Shown here piece by piece: positions 17,433 to 27,497 of a DNA stretch of 64,000 nucleotides. The DNA comes from Pandoraea aquatica. GTDB taxonomy: Bacteria > Pseudomonadota > Gammaproteobacteria > Burkholderiales > Burkholderiaceae. The translations under genes were made by a program, and so were the position numbers. A model generated the notes under the pieces. That model did not search any database, had not been told where the DNA came from, and worked only from the letters and a program-made list of their open reading frames with translations. Where the stretch lies: assembly GCF_902459565.1 (NCBI RefSeq), contig NZ_CABPSN010000009.1, positions 1 through 64,000 of the forward strand. The letters are read 5' to 3'. The first letter of the stretch is position 1. Each line of letters opens with the position of its first letter.

Positions 17433-17642
17433 TTATCGGCGCTGGAATTCTCGCGGGTCGATCGTGCGCTGGTCGAGCGGGCCTTCGTAACGCTGCGGCG
17501 TTTGGGTGGTGCGCTGCTGCGTGATGGGGGTAGGTTCGGCCGTCTTGTCGCGCGCCAGTTCATCGGCGCGGGCGACGCTCACTTCCAGGGTCAGGAACGA
17601 AGCGGAAACCAGCAGGAATTTGGCGATGTTTCGTTGATTCAC
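17433..17642 (-). CDS. Small exported protein of unknown function
   Basis: The 69-residue product has a clear signal peptide (FLLVSASFLTLEVSVARA) and then a short charged, Gln/Thr-rich region. It starts at GTG 17642 with AAGGAG at a good distance. I do not recognise the family. In the -1/+1 frame, the sequence down to 17357 reads as a plausible continuation (NPIGPIHPNRPPNGYVGDPF). The true gene may therefore be about 95 residues with a frameshift near 17440. The leader contains a 7-bp hairpin (17678-17696). Confidence 0.55.
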   Translation of the reverse strand: MNQRNIAKFLLVSASFLTLEVSVARADELARDKTAEPTPITQQRTTQTPQRYEGPLDQRTIDPREFQRR

Positions 17643-18271
17643 AGTGACTCCTTCTTACGTGTCGCTTTGTTGTTGCTGCGTGCTTTCGCAGCACGCTATG
17701 AATGTGCCCGAGGTGACGATAATGGTTTTGTCACGCATCGGGTAACGCATTAGTGAGCATTCTGCCCGCTCCGTTCCCGTTCGCCCCGCACCGTTACACG
17801 TTGTTACCCCCGTGTCAGAAGGCACCGACAAGCGTACGGTTGCCGACATAATCGCGACACAATGCCGCCATTTTGGGGAGAATTCCTAAAGCAGGGAAGC
17901 GGCTCAATGCCGCACCTGTCGCTTATATGGGGGGTGTCCCCGCAGAAGACCAGACAGGGTTTACGCCAGCCGTCTTACGTTTACGTAAACGTCATAATCC
18001 TCGTTATACTGCCGTCGATCGGCAACCCATGGAACGTCGCCGCCAACGTCATCCGTCGTCAGGCAATGGCATGACACCGGTGCTACCATGAGTCCGACTG
18101 GCATCAGCATCACGAAAAAAGGCCCCGCCCGACGAGTGACATCACGAATGTGAGCCCTCGGAAGCGCAAAATCAAAAGGCCGGCATTCACGCTGCCGTCC
18201 TGCTTCACGAGAGCGGGAGGGGCAGGAAGTTTTGGCGATCCCAAAATCAGTGAGAGTGAGGAGCACACCCC
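17643..18271. other. Intergenic region upstream of the oxidoreductase gene
   Basis: This 629-bp stretch holds no convincing gene. On the left it carries the leader and hairpin (17678-17696) of the small exported protein. On the right it carries the palindrome and promoter listed at 17977-18010, then an untranslated leader of about 255 nt before ATG 18272. Confidence 0.6.
17977..18010 (+). promoter_or_regulatory. Palindrome plus promoter for the 2-oxoacid:ferredoxin oxidoreductase gene
   Basis: ACGTTTACGTAAACGT (17977-17992) is a perfect 16-bp palindrome. It overlaps a TTTACG -35-like element (17980-17985), which is 19 bp from TATACT (18005-18010). Long spacers of this kind are often activator-dependent, for example with MerR-family regulators. 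The regulator is not known. Confidence 0.55.
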
Positions 18272-21200
18272 ATGAACGCCCCCGTCAATCCGAGCTTGCT
18301 GGCCGCACTAGAATCGGTCACGCTCGACGACAAATACACGCTCGAGCGCGGTCGCGCTTATATGAGCGGCATCCAGGCCCTGGTTCGACTACCGATGTTG
18401 CAGCAGGCGCGCGACGCCGCTGCCGGGCTCAACACCGCAGGTTTCATTTCGGGCTATCGCGGCTCGCCACTGGGCGGTCTCGACCTCTCGCTATGGAAAG
18501 CGAAGCAACACCTCGCCGGTCATAACATCGTCTTCCAGCCGGGCCTGAACGAAGACCTCGCGGCGACCGCCGTGTGGGGCTCGCAGCAGGTCAATCTGTA
18601 TCCCGCCAAGTTCGATGGCGTGTTCTCCATGTGGTACGGCAAGGGCCCGGGCGTCGACCGCTCGATGGACGTGCTCAAGCACGGCAACTCGGCCGGCTCG
18701 TCGAAGCACGGCGGTGTGCTGGTGCTTGCAGGCGACGACCACGCCGCCAAATCCTCCACGCTCGCGCACCAGTCGGAACACGTCTTCAAGGCGGCCGGCA
18801 TTCCGGTGCTGTTCCCGTCGAACGTGCAGGAGTACCTCGACTACGGTCTGCACGGCTGGGCGATGAGCCGCTACTCCGGCCTGTGGGTCGCGATGAAGTG
18901 CGTGACGGACGTGGTCGAATCGTCGGCCTCGGTGATGATCGATCCGCACAACGTCGACATTCGTCTGCCGAACGATTTCATCATGCCGCCCGACGGCCTG
19001 AACATTCGCTGGCCCGATCCGCCGCTGGTGCAGGAAGCGCGGATGATCGACTACAAGTGGTACGCCGCCCTCGCCTACATTCGCGCCAACAAGCTCGATC
19101 GCGTGACGGTCGACTCGCCCAACGCGCGCTTCGGCATCATGACCGGCGGCAAGGCGTATCTCGACGTGTGTCAGGCACTCGCCGATCTCGGTCTGGACGA
19201 CGCCACGTGCCAGCGCATCGGTATCCGTCTGTACAAAGTGGGCTGTGTGTGGCCGCTCGAAGCGCAAGGTGCGCGCGCGTTCGCACAAGGGCTTCAGGAA
19301 ATTCTGGTGGTTGAGGAAAAGCGTCAGATTCTCGAATACCAAATCAAGGAAGAGCTGTACAACTGGCGCGACGACGTGCGTCCGCGCGTGTACGGCAAGT
19401 TCGACGAGAAGGACGGTGCCGGTGGCGAATGGTCGGTGCCGATGGCCAACTGGCTGCTGCCCGCGCATTACGAACTCTCGCCGGCGCTCATCGCCAAGGC
19501 GATTGCCACACGACTGGAAAAGTTCGAGTTGCCGAGCGACGTGCGCGAGCGCATCGCCACGCGTCTGCGTGTGATCGAAGCGAAGGAACAGGCGCTGTCC
19601 AAGCCGCGCATCGCCGTGGAGCGCAAGCCGTGGTTCTGCTCCGGCTGCCCGCACAACACGTCGACGAATGTGCCTGAAGGCTCGCGCGCCATCGCAGGTA
19701 TCGGTTGCCACTACATGACCGTGTGGATGGACCGCAAGACGGACACCTTCTCGCAGATGGGCGGCGAAGGCGTGCCCTGGATCGGTCAGGCACCGTTCTC
19801 GTGCGACGAACACATCTTCGCGAACCTCGGCGACGGCACCTACTTCCACTCGGGTCTGCTTGCGATTCGCGCAGCGATCTCGTCGAAGGTCAACATCACC
19901 TACAAGATTCTGTACAACGACGCGGTCGCCATGACCGGGGGCCAGCCGGTCGACGGCACGCTCACCGTGCCGCAGATCGTGGCGCAGGTCGATGCAGAAG
20001 GCGCGGCGAAGATCGTCATCGTGACGGACGAGCCCGAGAAGTACGACGGTGTGAAGCTCGTCGGCGACATTCCGATTTATCACCGCAGCGAACTCGACCG
20101 CGTGCAGCGCGAATTGCGTCTGGTGAAGGGTACGTCGATCCTGATTTACGACCAGACGTGTGCCACCGAGAAGCGCCGCCGCCGCAAACGCGGTGCGTAT
20201 CCCGATCCGGCCAAGCGTGTGGTCATCAACGAGTCGGTCTGCGAAGGCTGCGGCGATTGCTCGGTGAAGTCGAACTGTCTGTCGGTGGAACCGCTGGAGA
20301 CGGAATTCGGCACGAAGCGTCAAATCAATCAGTCGACGTGCAACAAGGACTTCTCGTGCCTGAACGGCTTCTGCCCGAGCTTCGTGACGGTGGAAGGCGG
20401 CCAGTTGCGTAAGCCCAAGACGGCACAGGTGGATAGCAGCGGTCTGCCGCCGTTGCCGGAACCTGCACTGCCCACGATTGCGCGTCCATACGGCATTCTC
20501 GTGACGGGCGTGGGCGGCACCGGCGTGGTGACCATCGGCGGTCTGCTCGGCATGGCGGCGCACCTGGAGAACAAGGGCGTCACGACGCTCGACGTGACCG
20601 GCCTCGCCCAGAAGGGCGGCGCGGTGACGAGCCACGTGCAGATCGCGCAACAGCCGGAAGACATTCACGCCACGCGTATCGCCATGGGCGACGCGCGTGT
20701 GGTGATCGGCTGCGACGCCATCACGACCGCCAGCGACGACACGCTCTCGCGTGTCCAGCACGGCGTGACGAACATCGTCGTGAACAGCGCTCACACGCCG
20801 ACGGCCGAGTTCATCCGCAACCCGAACTGGCGTTTCCCCGGCGCAAGCACGGAGAACGACATTCGTGCGGCGGCCGGTGACAACGTCGATTTCGTCGACG
20901 CGAACCATCTCTCGCTGCGACTGCTCGGCGACACGATCTACACGAACCCGTTCGTGCTGGGCTACGCGTGGCAGAAGGGCTGGGTGCCGCTCTCGTACGC
21001 AGCCCTCACGCGCGCCATCGAACTGAACGGCGTGGCGATCGAGAAGAACAAGCAGGCATTCGAGTGGGGACGTCGCGCTGCACACGACCTCGCTACCGTG
21101 CGCAAGCTCGCGCAACAGGGTGAAGCGCCCGAGTCATCGGCCACGGGCGGCAAGCTGATCACGCTGCACTCGCCGCGTGCGCTCGACTTGCTGATTCAGC

Positions 21201-21838
21201 GTCGCTACGACCAGCTCGTCGCGTATCAGGATCGTGCATACGCAGAGCGCTTCAAGCAGACGGTGGACCGTGTGCGTGCAGCCGAATCGGCGCTGCCGAA
21301 CGAGAATGCGCAGATGCCGCTGACGGAAGCCGTCGCCCGTGCGCTGCACAAGCTCATGGCCTACAAGGACGAGTACGAAGTCGCGCGTCTGTACACCGAT
21401 CCGGCGTTCATGAAGAAGCTCAACGAGCAGTTCGAAGGCGACTTCTCGCTGCGCTTCCATCTCGCACCGCCGTCGCTCGCCAAGCACGACGACAAGGGCC
21501 ATCTCGTGAAGAAGGCTTACGGTCCGTGGATGATGAAGGCGTTTGGCGTGCTGGCGAAGTTCAAGGGCCTGCGTGGCGGTGCGTTCGACATCTTCGGCCG
21601 GACGGAAGAGCGTCGCACCGAGCGTGCGCTGATCGGCGAGTACGAGACGCTGGTGAACGAGCTGTTGTCGCGCCTGAACGAGCACAACGTTTCGCTGGCC
21701 GTGCAACTCGCGGAGCTGCCGCAGGAAATTCGCGGCTATGGGCACGTGAAGGAACAGAACCTTGCCGCGACGCGTATCAAGTGGACGAAGTTGCTCACGC
21801 AGTTCCGCGATGGCGATTCGCATCGCGTAGCGGCTTGA
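18272..21838 (+). CDS. Fused indolepyruvate/2-oxoacid:ferredoxin oxidoreductase
   Basis: This 1188-residue single-chain enzyme decarboxylates 2-oxoacids such as indolepyruvate or branched-chain oxoacids to acyl-CoA, passing electrons to ferredoxin. In order it shows an N-terminal pyruvate-binding part (GYRGSPLGGLD), the thiamine diphosphate region (CSGCPHNTSTNVPEGS, and NLGDGTYFHSGLLAIRAA) and a Cys-rich iron-sulfur section (CEGCGDCSVKSNC, then CNKDFSCLNGFC). A gamma-type Rossmann segment (GVGGTGVVTIGGLLGMAAHL) and a C-terminal domain complete it. It is the aerobic fused IorAB type of proteobacteria. GAGGAG precedes ATG 18272. It is monocistronic and ends at a strong terminator. Confidence 0.93.
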   Translation: MNAPVNPSLLAALESVTLDDKYTLERGRAYMSGIQALVRLPMLQQARDAAAGLNTAGFISGYRGSPLGGLDLSLWKAKQHLAGHNIVFQPGLNEDLAATAVWGSQQVNLYPAKFDGVFSMWYGKGPGVDRSMDVLKHGNSAGSSKHGGVLVLAGDDHAAKSSTLAHQSEHVFKAAGIPVLFPSNVQEYLDYGLHGWAMSRYSGLWVAMKCVTDVVESSASVMIDPHNVDIRLPNDFIMPPDGLNIRWPDPPLVQEARMIDYKWYAALAYIRANKLDRVTVDSPNARFGIMTGGKAYLDVCQALADLGLDDATCQRIGIRLYKVGCVWPLEAQGARAFAQGLQEILVVEEKRQILEYQIKEELYNWRDDVRPRVYGKFDEKDGAGGEWSVPMANWLLPAHYELSPALIAKAIATRLEKFELPSDVRERIATRLRVIEAKEQALSKPRIAVERKPWFCSGCPHNTSTNVPEGSRAIAGIGCHYMTVWMDRKTDTFSQMGGEGVPWIGQAPFSCDEHIFANLGDGTYFHSGLLAIRAAISSKVNITYKILYNDAVAMTGGQPVDGTLTVPQIVAQVDAEGAAKIVIVTDEPEKYDGVKLVGDIPIYHRSELDRVQRELRLVKGTSILIYDQTCATEKRRRRKRGAYPDPAKRVVINESVCEGCGDCSVKSNCLSVEPLETEFGTKRQINQSTCNKDFSCLNGFCPSFVTVEGGQLRKPKTAQVDSSGLPPLPEPALPTIARPYGILVTGVGGTGVVTIGGLLGMAAHLENKGVTTLDVTGLAQKGGAVTSHVQIAQQPEDIHATRIAMGDARVVIGCDAITTASDDTLSRVQHGVTNIVVNSAHTPTAEFIRNPNWRFPGASTENDIRAAAGDNVDFVDANHLSLRLLGDTIYTNPFVLGYAWQKGWVPLSYAALTRAIELNGVAIEKNKQAFEWGRRAAHDLATVRKLAQQGEAPESSATGGKLITLHSPRALDLLIQRRYDQLVAYQDRAYAERFKQTVDRVRAAESALPNENAQMPLTEAVARALHKLMAYKDEYEVARLYTDPAFMKKLNEQFEGDFSLRFHLAPPSLAKHDDKGHLVKKAYGPWMMKAFGVLAKFKGLRGGAFDIFGRTEERRTERALIGEYETLVNELLSRLNEHNVSLAVQLAELPQEIRGYGHVKEQNLAATRIKWTKLLTQFRDGDSHRVAA

Positions 21839-21869
21839 TTCGCTGACACTGACGAAACGGCTGTCCCAT

Positions 21870-21911
21870 AAAAAATCCCGCCAGCGCGTAAGCGACTGGC
21901 GGGATTTTTTT
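21870..21911. terminator. Bidirectional rho-independent terminator
   Basis: An 11-bp stem (AATCCCGCCAG with CTGGCGGGATT) flanked by A-tract (21870-21875) and T-tract (21905-21911). It separates the convergent oxidoreductase and malic enzyme genes. Confidence 0.88.
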
Positions 21912-21984
21912 ATGCGCTTTCGACGGTGACAATCACCGGCCATTCAACGACTACTGGCCAGCGAATGTCCCCGTCAGCACAGCA

Positions 21985-24264
21985 TCAACGCGTGACGTTC
22001 GCCGCAGCGACGGCCGTCATGTTGATGATGCGGCGCACGGTCGCGGCCGGGGTCAGGATGTGAACCGGCTTGGCGCAGCCCAGCAGGAACGGACCCACTG
22101 TCACGCCTTCGCCGCCCGTCATCTTGAGCAGGTTGTACGTGATGTTGGCCGCTTCCACGTTCGGCATGACGAGCAGGTTCGCTTCGCCCGACAGACGCGA
22201 TGCCGGGTAAGCCGCGCGGCGGATCGTCTCCGACAGTGCAGCGTCGCCGTGCATTTCGCCGTCCACTTCCAGCGACGGGGCACGTGCGGCCAGCAGTTCG
22301 GCGGCGCGAGCCATGCGTTGAGCGGATGCCGACTTCACGCTACCGAAGTTCGAGTTCGAGAGCAGCGCCACCTTCGGAGCGATGCCGAAACGCTCGATTT
22401 CCTTCGAGGCCAGCACCGTCATTTCGGCGAGCTGTTCCGACGTCGGCACTTCGTTCACATACGTGTCGCTGATGAACAGGTTGCGGTTCTCCAGCATCAG
22501 CAGGTTCATCGCCGCGTAGTTCTCAACGCCTGCTGCACGGCCCAGCACCTGATCGACCACGTCCAGATGGCGGTGGTACGTATCGATCATGCCGCAGACC
22601 ATGCCGTCGGCTTCGCCCAGATGCACGAGGATCGCACCGATCAGGGTGTTGTCCTTGCGCATGGCGGCCTTGGCGACTTCCGGCGTCACACCATGGCGTG
22701 CGCCAAGGTTGTGATACGCCTGCCAGCAGCGCTGATAGCGCGCGTCGTCTTCCGGATTCACGATTTCGAAGTCGACACCCGGCTTGAGCTTCGAGCCGAT
22801 CTTCTGCAGACGCATTTCCACCACGGCCGGACGACCGATGATGATCGGCTTGGCGATACGCTCGGCCAGCACGAATTGCGCAGCGCGCAGCACGCGCTCG
22901 TCTTCGCCCTCGGCGAACACGATACGGGCGGCGTCGTTACCGAAGCGGGCACGCGCGGCGGCGAACACCGGACGCATGATGAAGCCGGTGCGATACACGG
23001 TCGTACCGAGTTGTTCGCGGTAGGCGTCCATGTCCTTGATCGGACGCGTGGCCACACCCGAATCCATCGCGGCTTGTGCCACGGCCGGGGCGATCTTGAT
23101 GATCAGACGCGGATCGAACGGCTTCGGAATGATGTATTCCGGACCGAATTCGAGCGACTGGCCTTCATAGGCACGCGCGACTTCTTCGCTTTGCTCTTCT
23201 TCCTGCGCCAGTTCGGCGATGGCGCGCACGGTGGCGAGCTTCATCTCTTCCGTAATGGTGGTGGCACCCACGTCGAGCGCGCCACGGAAGATGAACGGGA
23301 AGCACAGCACGTTGTTGACCTGGTTCGGATAGTCCGAACGGCCGGTGGCGATGATGCAGTCCGGACGCGCAGCCTTCGCGATTTCCGGGCGGATTTCCGG
23401 CTCCGGGTTGGCGAGCGCGAGAATCAGCGGCTTCGTGCCCATCGTCTTGACCATGTCGGCGCTCAGCACGCCGGCGGTCGAGCAGCCGAGGAACACGTCT
23501 GCGCCGTTGCTGGCGTCGGCCAGCGTACGGGCTTCGGTCGCCACAGCGTAGCGCGCCTTGCTCTCGTCGAGCTTGTCGCGGCCGGTGTGAATCACGCCCT
23601 TCGAGTCGAGAACGAGAATGTTCTCTTTCTTGAGGCCGAGGTTCACCAACAGATCCAGACAGGCGATAGCGGCAGCGCCTGCGCCCGAGCAAACCAGCTT
23701 GACCTTCGCGATGTCCTTGCCGACGACCTTCAGGCCGTTGAGGATAGCGGCCGAAGCGATGATGGCGGTGCCGTGCTGATCGTCGTGGAAGACCGGAATC
23801 TTCATGCGCTCACGCAGCTTCTTCTCGATGTAGAAGCACTCGGGCGCCTTGATGTCTTCGAGATTGATGCCGCCCAGCGTCGGCTCCAGCATGGCGATGG
23901 CTTCGACCAGCTTGTCCGGGTCGTGCTCGGCAAGTTCGATGTCGAACACGTCGATGCCCGCGAACTTCTTGAACAGGCAGCCCTTGCCTTCCATCACTGG
24001 CTTGGCGGCGAGCGGGCCGATGTTGCCCAGACCCAGCACAGCGGTACCGTTGGTAATCACACCCACGAGGTTGCTGCGCGACGTGTAGCGATTGGCGGCG
24101 AGGGGGTCTTCCGCAATCGCTTCACAGGCGTAGGCCACGCCGGGGGAGTAAGCCAGCGACAGATCGATCTGGTTCGACAGCGGCTTGGTCGGCGTCACCG
24201 AGATTTTGCCCGGACGCGGATTCTCGTGGTACGCCAGGGCGCTTTGTTTCAGTTGTTCATCCAT
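21985..24264 (-). CDS. maeB: NADP-dependent malic enzyme with phosphotransacetylase-like domain
   Basis: MaeB converts malate to pyruvate and CO2, yielding NADPH. The 759 residues split into a malic-enzyme half and a phosphotransacetylase-like half. The malic-enzyme half has [37 protein letters not shown], and a Rossmann motif in [16 protein letters not shown]. The phosphotransacetylase-like half runs from about residue 440 ([20 protein letters not shown], to [16 protein letters not shown]) and is thought to be regulatory, sensing acetyl-CoA. Start ATG 24264 gives the conserved [14 protein letters not shown]-terminus. The 336-bp gap up to 24600 shows no gene I can support. Confidence 0.95.
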   Translation of the reverse strand: MDEQLKQSALAYHENPRPGKISVTPTKPLSNQIDLSLAYSPGVAYACEAIAEDPLAANRYTSRSNLVGVITNGTAVLGLGNIGPLAAKPVMEGKGCLFKKFAGIDVFDIELAEHDPDKLVEAIAMLEPTLGGINLEDIKAPECFYIEKKLRERMKIPVFHDDQHGTAIIASAAILNGLKVVGKDIAKVKLVCSGAGAAAIACLDLLVNLGLKKENILVLDSKGVIHTGRDKLDESKARYAVATEARTLADASNGADVFLGCSTAGVLSADMVKTMGTKPLILALANPEPEIRPEIAKAARPDCIIATGRSDYPNQVNNVLCFPFIFRGALDVGATTITEEMKLATVRAIAELAQEEEQSEEVARAYEGQSLEFGPEYIIPKPFDPRLIIKIAPAVAQAAMDSGVATRPIKDMDAYREQLGTTVYRTGFIMRPVFAAARARFGNDAARIVFAEGEDERVLRAAQFVLAERIAKPIIIGRPAVVEMRLQKIGSKLKPGVDFEIVNPEDDARYQRCWQAYHNLGARHGVTPEVAKAAMRKDNTLIGAILVHLGEADGMVCGMIDTYHRHLDVVDQVLGRAAGVENYAAMNLLMLENRNLFISDTYVNEVPTSEQLAEMTVLASKEIERFGIAPKVALLSNSNFGSVKSASAQRMARAAELLAARAPSLEVDGEMHGDAALSETIRRAAYPASRLSGEANLLVMPNVEAANITYNLLKMTGGEGVTVGPFLLGCAKPVHILTPAATVRRIINMTAVAAANVTR

Positions 24265-24600
24265 ATCTCGATACCTAAGAACTGGGCGACGGCCGGGCCC
24301 GTGCCGCATGCGGGCGGTGTCTGGGCTCAGCCGTCTTTTGACGGATCACGGCGGGGGGAAGAGCCAACCGGAGGGATTCGGCGATTGTGTCGTCGACGGG
24401 GTTCTTCGCAGCGCAATGGCGTGATGACCATCGCTTCCCCGATCCTGAATACCGCGCTCGCGCGCGTCGGACCGTGGGACTTGCGGTGGCCGGTGCTCAC
24501 CGCAGGACGCAAAGTGTACACCTTGCGCCAGAAGCGTGATGCCGCACGCGCAGCAAGGCTGGCGTGCGGCTGGGATTGACGTGGCGCCTACCGGAGCGCT

Positions 24601-25848
24601 TTAAACCAGCGCCTCGCCACGACGTTCCGGAATCAGGAACAGCGTCGCGAGAATGTCGAGCACGTAGATGCCCGCGAGGAACACGAGCGCCATCTTGAAC
24701 GAGTATGCGGCCGCCAGCGCGCCGACCGTCAGCGGGCCGAAGCCGCCGACCGCACGGCCGATGTTGAACAGCACGTTTTGCGCCGTGGCGCGCGCCGCCG
24801 TCGGATACAGCTCCGAAATCAGCGCACCGTAACCGCCGATCATGCCGTTCACGAACATGCCCATCACCGCACCGCCGATCAGCAGCGAGAACTGCGACTG
24901 AAGCTGCGCATAGACGAACACCATCACGACCGCGCCGATCTGGTAGCCGATGAACGTGGGACGACGCCCGAACCGATCGGCCAGACGGCCGAACAGCCAG
25001 ATGCCGAACGCCATGCCCAGCACGGTCACCGCCGTCCACATGGCCGACTTGGTGAGCGAATAGCCGAACGTCTTCGACAGATACGAAGGCATCCAGATCA
25101 TCAGGCCGTAGTAGCCGAAGTTCTGCACCGAACACAGGATGGCCACGCCGAGGCTTGCGCGCGTGGTCGCACAATCTTTCACCAGCAGCTTGAGCGGCGC
25201 ATGTTCGCGCGGCTGTTGCTGTTGCGCGAGGAACATCTCCGGTTCGCCCAGCGTGCGACGCATGACGAACGACACGACCGCCGGCAGCAGGCCGACCGCG
25301 AACATGCCGCGCCAGCCGATGACCGGCAGCAGCAGCGGCGTGAGGAGTGCCGCAGCCAGCACCCCGGCCTGCCAGCCGAGACCGACGAACGACGACGCGC
25401 GCGCACGGCGTTCCGGTGCGCAGGCTTCCGCCGCCAGCGCCATGCCGATGCCGAACTCGCCGCCCAGACCGATACCGGCAATGGTCCGGTACGCCAACAG
25501 ATCCCAGTAACCCTGCGCGAGCGAGCACAGACCGGTGAAGACGGCGAACAGCAGAATGGTCCACGAGAGCACGCGCACGCGGCCGTAGCGGTCCGAGAGC
25601 ATGCCGAAGACGATGCCGCCGACGACCGCGCCGATGAGCGTCCACGTCACGAGTGCGCCCGACTGCGCGCTGGAGAGCGCCAGATCGGCCGCGATGGCCG
25701 GCAGGATGAAGCCGAGGATCAGCAGATCGAAGCCGTCCATGGCGTAGCCGATGGCCGAGGCCCACAGGGCGCGGTTCGCGTAAGCGGTGTCTTGCTTCGG
25801 CACGGCGGAGGCCGGTGCGGCAAGGGAAGGCGAGGAATCGTTGGGCAT
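24601..25848 (-). CDS. MFS transporter (aromatic acid/sugar-type)
   Basis: This 415-residue membrane protein has about 12 hydrophobic segments. It carries the MFS motif A in the 2-3 loop (GMLSDRYGRVRVLSW) and its repeat in the second half (GRLADRFGRRPTFIG). The first helix region GYAMDGFDLLILGF resembles the DGFD signature of the aromatic acid:H+ symporter (AAHS) group, so an organic acid substrate is likely. I chose ATG 25848 because a sigma70 promoter lies at 25883-25911, making the longer in-frame start at 25911 impossible on that transcript. Confidence 0.86.
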   Translation of the reverse strand: MPNDSSPSLAAPASAVPKQDTAYANRALWASAIGYAMDGFDLLILGFILPAIAADLALSSAQSGALVTWTLIGAVVGGIVFGMLSDRYGRVRVLSWTILLFAVFTGLCSLAQGYWDLLAYRTIAGIGLGGEFGIGMALAAEACAPERRARASSFVGLGWQAGVLAAALLTPLLLPVIGWRGMFAVGLLPAVVSFVMRRTLGEPEMFLAQQQQPREHAPLKLLVKDCATTRASLGVAILCSVQNFGYYGLMIWMPSYLSKTFGYSLTKSAMWTAVTVLGMAFGIWLFGRLADRFGRRPTFIGYQIGAVVMVFVYAQLQSQFSLLIGGAVMGMFVNGMIGGYGALISELYPTAARATAQNVLFNIGRAVGGFGPLTVGALAAAYSFKMALVFLAGIYVLDILATLFLIPERRGEALV

Positions 25849-25882
25849 GGGAAGGGTCTGGACCGGTCTGAATTTCGGCGAG

Positions 25883-25911
25883 AGTGTATGCCTGTCATAA
25901 AGGCTCGGCAA
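25883..25911 (-). promoter_or_regulatory. Sigma70 promoter for the MFS gene
   Basis: On the minus strand TTGCCG (25911-25906), a 17-bp spacer and TACACT (25888-25883). It lies about 35 bp before ATG 25848. Confidence 0.6.
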
Positions 25912-26050
25912 CTGTCTCTTTTTTTGGACACATCTGTCGTTGGGCCTTTTTCATATGCGCCGTGCGCTCACACTGTGCGTATCAGTGCGTCGACGAATGT
26001 ACGCTCAGTGCATAATTGACCTCGCATTTGCTGAAACTTGTGGCATAATT

Positions 26051-26059
26051 CGCGTTTAA
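26051..26059 (+). promoter_or_regulatory. Extended -10 promoter for pyrE
   Basis: TGGCATAAT (26051-26059) is an extended -10 element with no good -35. It implies a leader of about 170 nt before pyrE. Apart from this and the divergent MFS promoter, the 387-bp gap 25849-26235 shows only scattered GTGCG/CACTG repeats. Confidence 0.45.
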
Positions 26060-26235
26060 GCGCAGGCCGTTCGTCGCAAGACGTGCCGCCCGCTGCCTCA
26101 GACGGTGTCCCGCCGCAGTAAGCTGTTCCTCTGCGTGGCGTGTTTTGCGCGGTAGTTGGCGCGGCACACCGCTGACTCATCAACGACTCCTGGCTGCGCG
26201 CCGCACGGCGGGCAGCTACGCTAAGGAACCGCATC

Positions 26236-26925
26236 ATGATTGGCATCGACCGCCAGGCGATTTCCGACATCACCGCCAAGATCCTGCTCGAAGTGGGCGC
26301 GGTGCATTTCAACGCCGAGAAGCCGTACATCTTCACCTCGGGCTGGGCCAGCCCGGTCTACACCGACTGCCGCAAGCTGATCTCGTACCCGCGCGTGCGC
26401 CGTACGCTGATGGACTTCGCAGAAGCCGTGATCATTCAGGACGTGGGCTGCGAGCAGTTCGACACGGTCGCCGGCGGTGAAACCGCAGGCATCCCGTTCG
26501 CTGCCTGGATCGCCGACAAGCTGATGCTGCCGATGCAGTACGTCCGCAAAAAGCCGAAGGGTTTCGGTCGTAACGCCCAGATCGAAGGCGATCTGCCGGA
26601 AGGCTCGCGCGTGCTGCTCGTCGAAGATCTGACGACCGACGGCCGCAGCAAGATCAACTTCTGCAAGGCGCTGCGCGAAGCCGGTGCGAAGGTGAACCAC
26701 GTGTTCGTGGTGTTCCACTACGACATCTTCCCGGAAAGCCGTCAGGTGCTGAAGGACATCGACGTGGAGCTGCACTCGCTCGCCACGTGGTGGGACGTGC
26801 TGCGTGTCGCCAAGCAGCAGAACCACTTCGACACGAAGACGCTCGACGAAGTCGAGAAATTCCTGCACGCACCGGCCGAGTGGTCGGGCGCGCACGGCGG
26901 CGCCACGTCGTTCCCGAAGGACTAA
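26236..26925 (+). CDS. pyrE: Orotate phosphoribosyltransferase
   Basis: PyrE joins orotate to PRPP to give OMP in pyrimidine synthesis. The PRPP-binding motif is [11 protein letters not shown] (residues 126-136). The mobile loop with catalytic Lys/Arg is [15 protein letters not shown] (104-118), and the orotate-contact region is [16 protein letters not shown] (33-48). Length is 229 residues, slightly above the usual ~213. The start is ATG 26236 after AAGGAAC. It ends at a terminator shared with no other gene. Confidence 0.93.
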   Translation: MIGIDRQAISDITAKILLEVGAVHFNAEKPYIFTSGWASPVYTDCRKLISYPRVRRTLMDFAEAVIIQDVGCEQFDTVAGGETAGIPFAAWIADKLMLPMQYVRKKPKGFGRNAQIEGDLPEGSRVLLVEDLTTDGRSKINFCKALREAGAKVNHVFVVFHYDIFPESRQVLKDIDVELHSLATWWDVLRVAKQQNHFDTKTLDEVEKFLHAPAEWSGAHGGATSFPKD

Positions 26926-26980
26926 GTCCTTTGGCCATGTCAGTGGCAACGCACGCAGTATTCGCTTGAGAGGCGAGGAC

Positions 26981-27009
26981 GGTCAGCCCGAAACGGCTGG
27001 CCGTTTTTT
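26981..27009 (+). terminator. Rho-independent terminator after pyrE
   Basis: GGTCAGCC (26981-26988) pairs with GGCTGGCC (26995-27002), one G-T pair included, followed by a T-run (27004-27009). Confidence 0.8.
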
Positions 27010-27039
27010 ATTCTGTGGGATGGTCGGGAGGAATCACTC

Positions 27040-27441
27040 ATGTTGGCTTCGGTCGTCGCCATCAGCCTCGGGGCTTCGCTCGGCGCGCTACTGCGCTGGG
27101 TACTGAGCGTACAACTCAACGCCATTCTGCCGACGCTTCCTCTCGGCACCCTCGCTGCCAATCTCGGCGGCGGCTATCTCATCGGCATCGCCGTTGCGGT
27201 GTTCAGCTACATTCCGTCGATTCCCGTCGAGTGGCGGCTGTTCGTCGTCACCGGGTTCCTCGGTGGCCTCACCACTTTCTCCACGTTTTCCGCCGAAGTC
27301 ACCACGCTGCTGCGCGAAGGCCAGATCGGCTGGGCGTCGCTCATCGTGGTCGTGCACGTGGGCGGCTCGCTCGTCATGACGCTGCTCGGCATGGCCACCG
27401 CCACGCTGCTGGTGCAGTGGCTGCGCCCGGCGGCGGGTTGA
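27040..27441 (+). CDS. crcB: Fluoride ion channel CrcB/Fluc
   Basis: This 133-residue, four-helix protein exports toxic fluoride as a dual-topology dimer. The family motifs [10 protein letters not shown] (N-terminus), NLGGGYLIG (helix 2) and [14 protein letters not shown] (helix 3 break with Na+ site and Phe-box residues) are all present. GGGAGGAA precedes ATG 27040. I looked for a fluoride riboswitch in the short gap after the pyrE terminator and saw none. Confidence 0.94.
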   Translation: MLASVVAISLGASLGALLRWVLSVQLNAILPTLPLGTLAANLGGGYLIGIAVAVFSYIPSIPVEWRLFVVTGFLGGLTTFSTFSAEVTTLLREGQIGWASLIVVVHVGGSLVMTLLGMATATLLVQWLRPAAG

Positions 27442-27497
27442 TCAGCCGGTTAGCGGCCGCTTGGCGATAGGTCGACGCAATCGGTCGACCTCGTGGC

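Noticed and set aside
18491-21115. An 874-residue open frame antisense to the 2-oxoacid:ferredoxin oxidoreductase gene
   Set aside because: It is Arg/His-rich, lacks any domain pattern and mirrors the codon periodicity of the real gene on the other strand.
22060-24579. An 839-residue open frame antisense to maeB, including a short tail at 24424-24579
   Set aside because: Shadow of the malic enzyme gene; the tail outside maeB has no ribosome binding site or recognisable content.
26926-27039. Possible fluoride riboswitch before crcB
   Set aside because: The gap holds the pyrE terminator and a short leader; the conserved fluoride-aptamer sequence is not visible.
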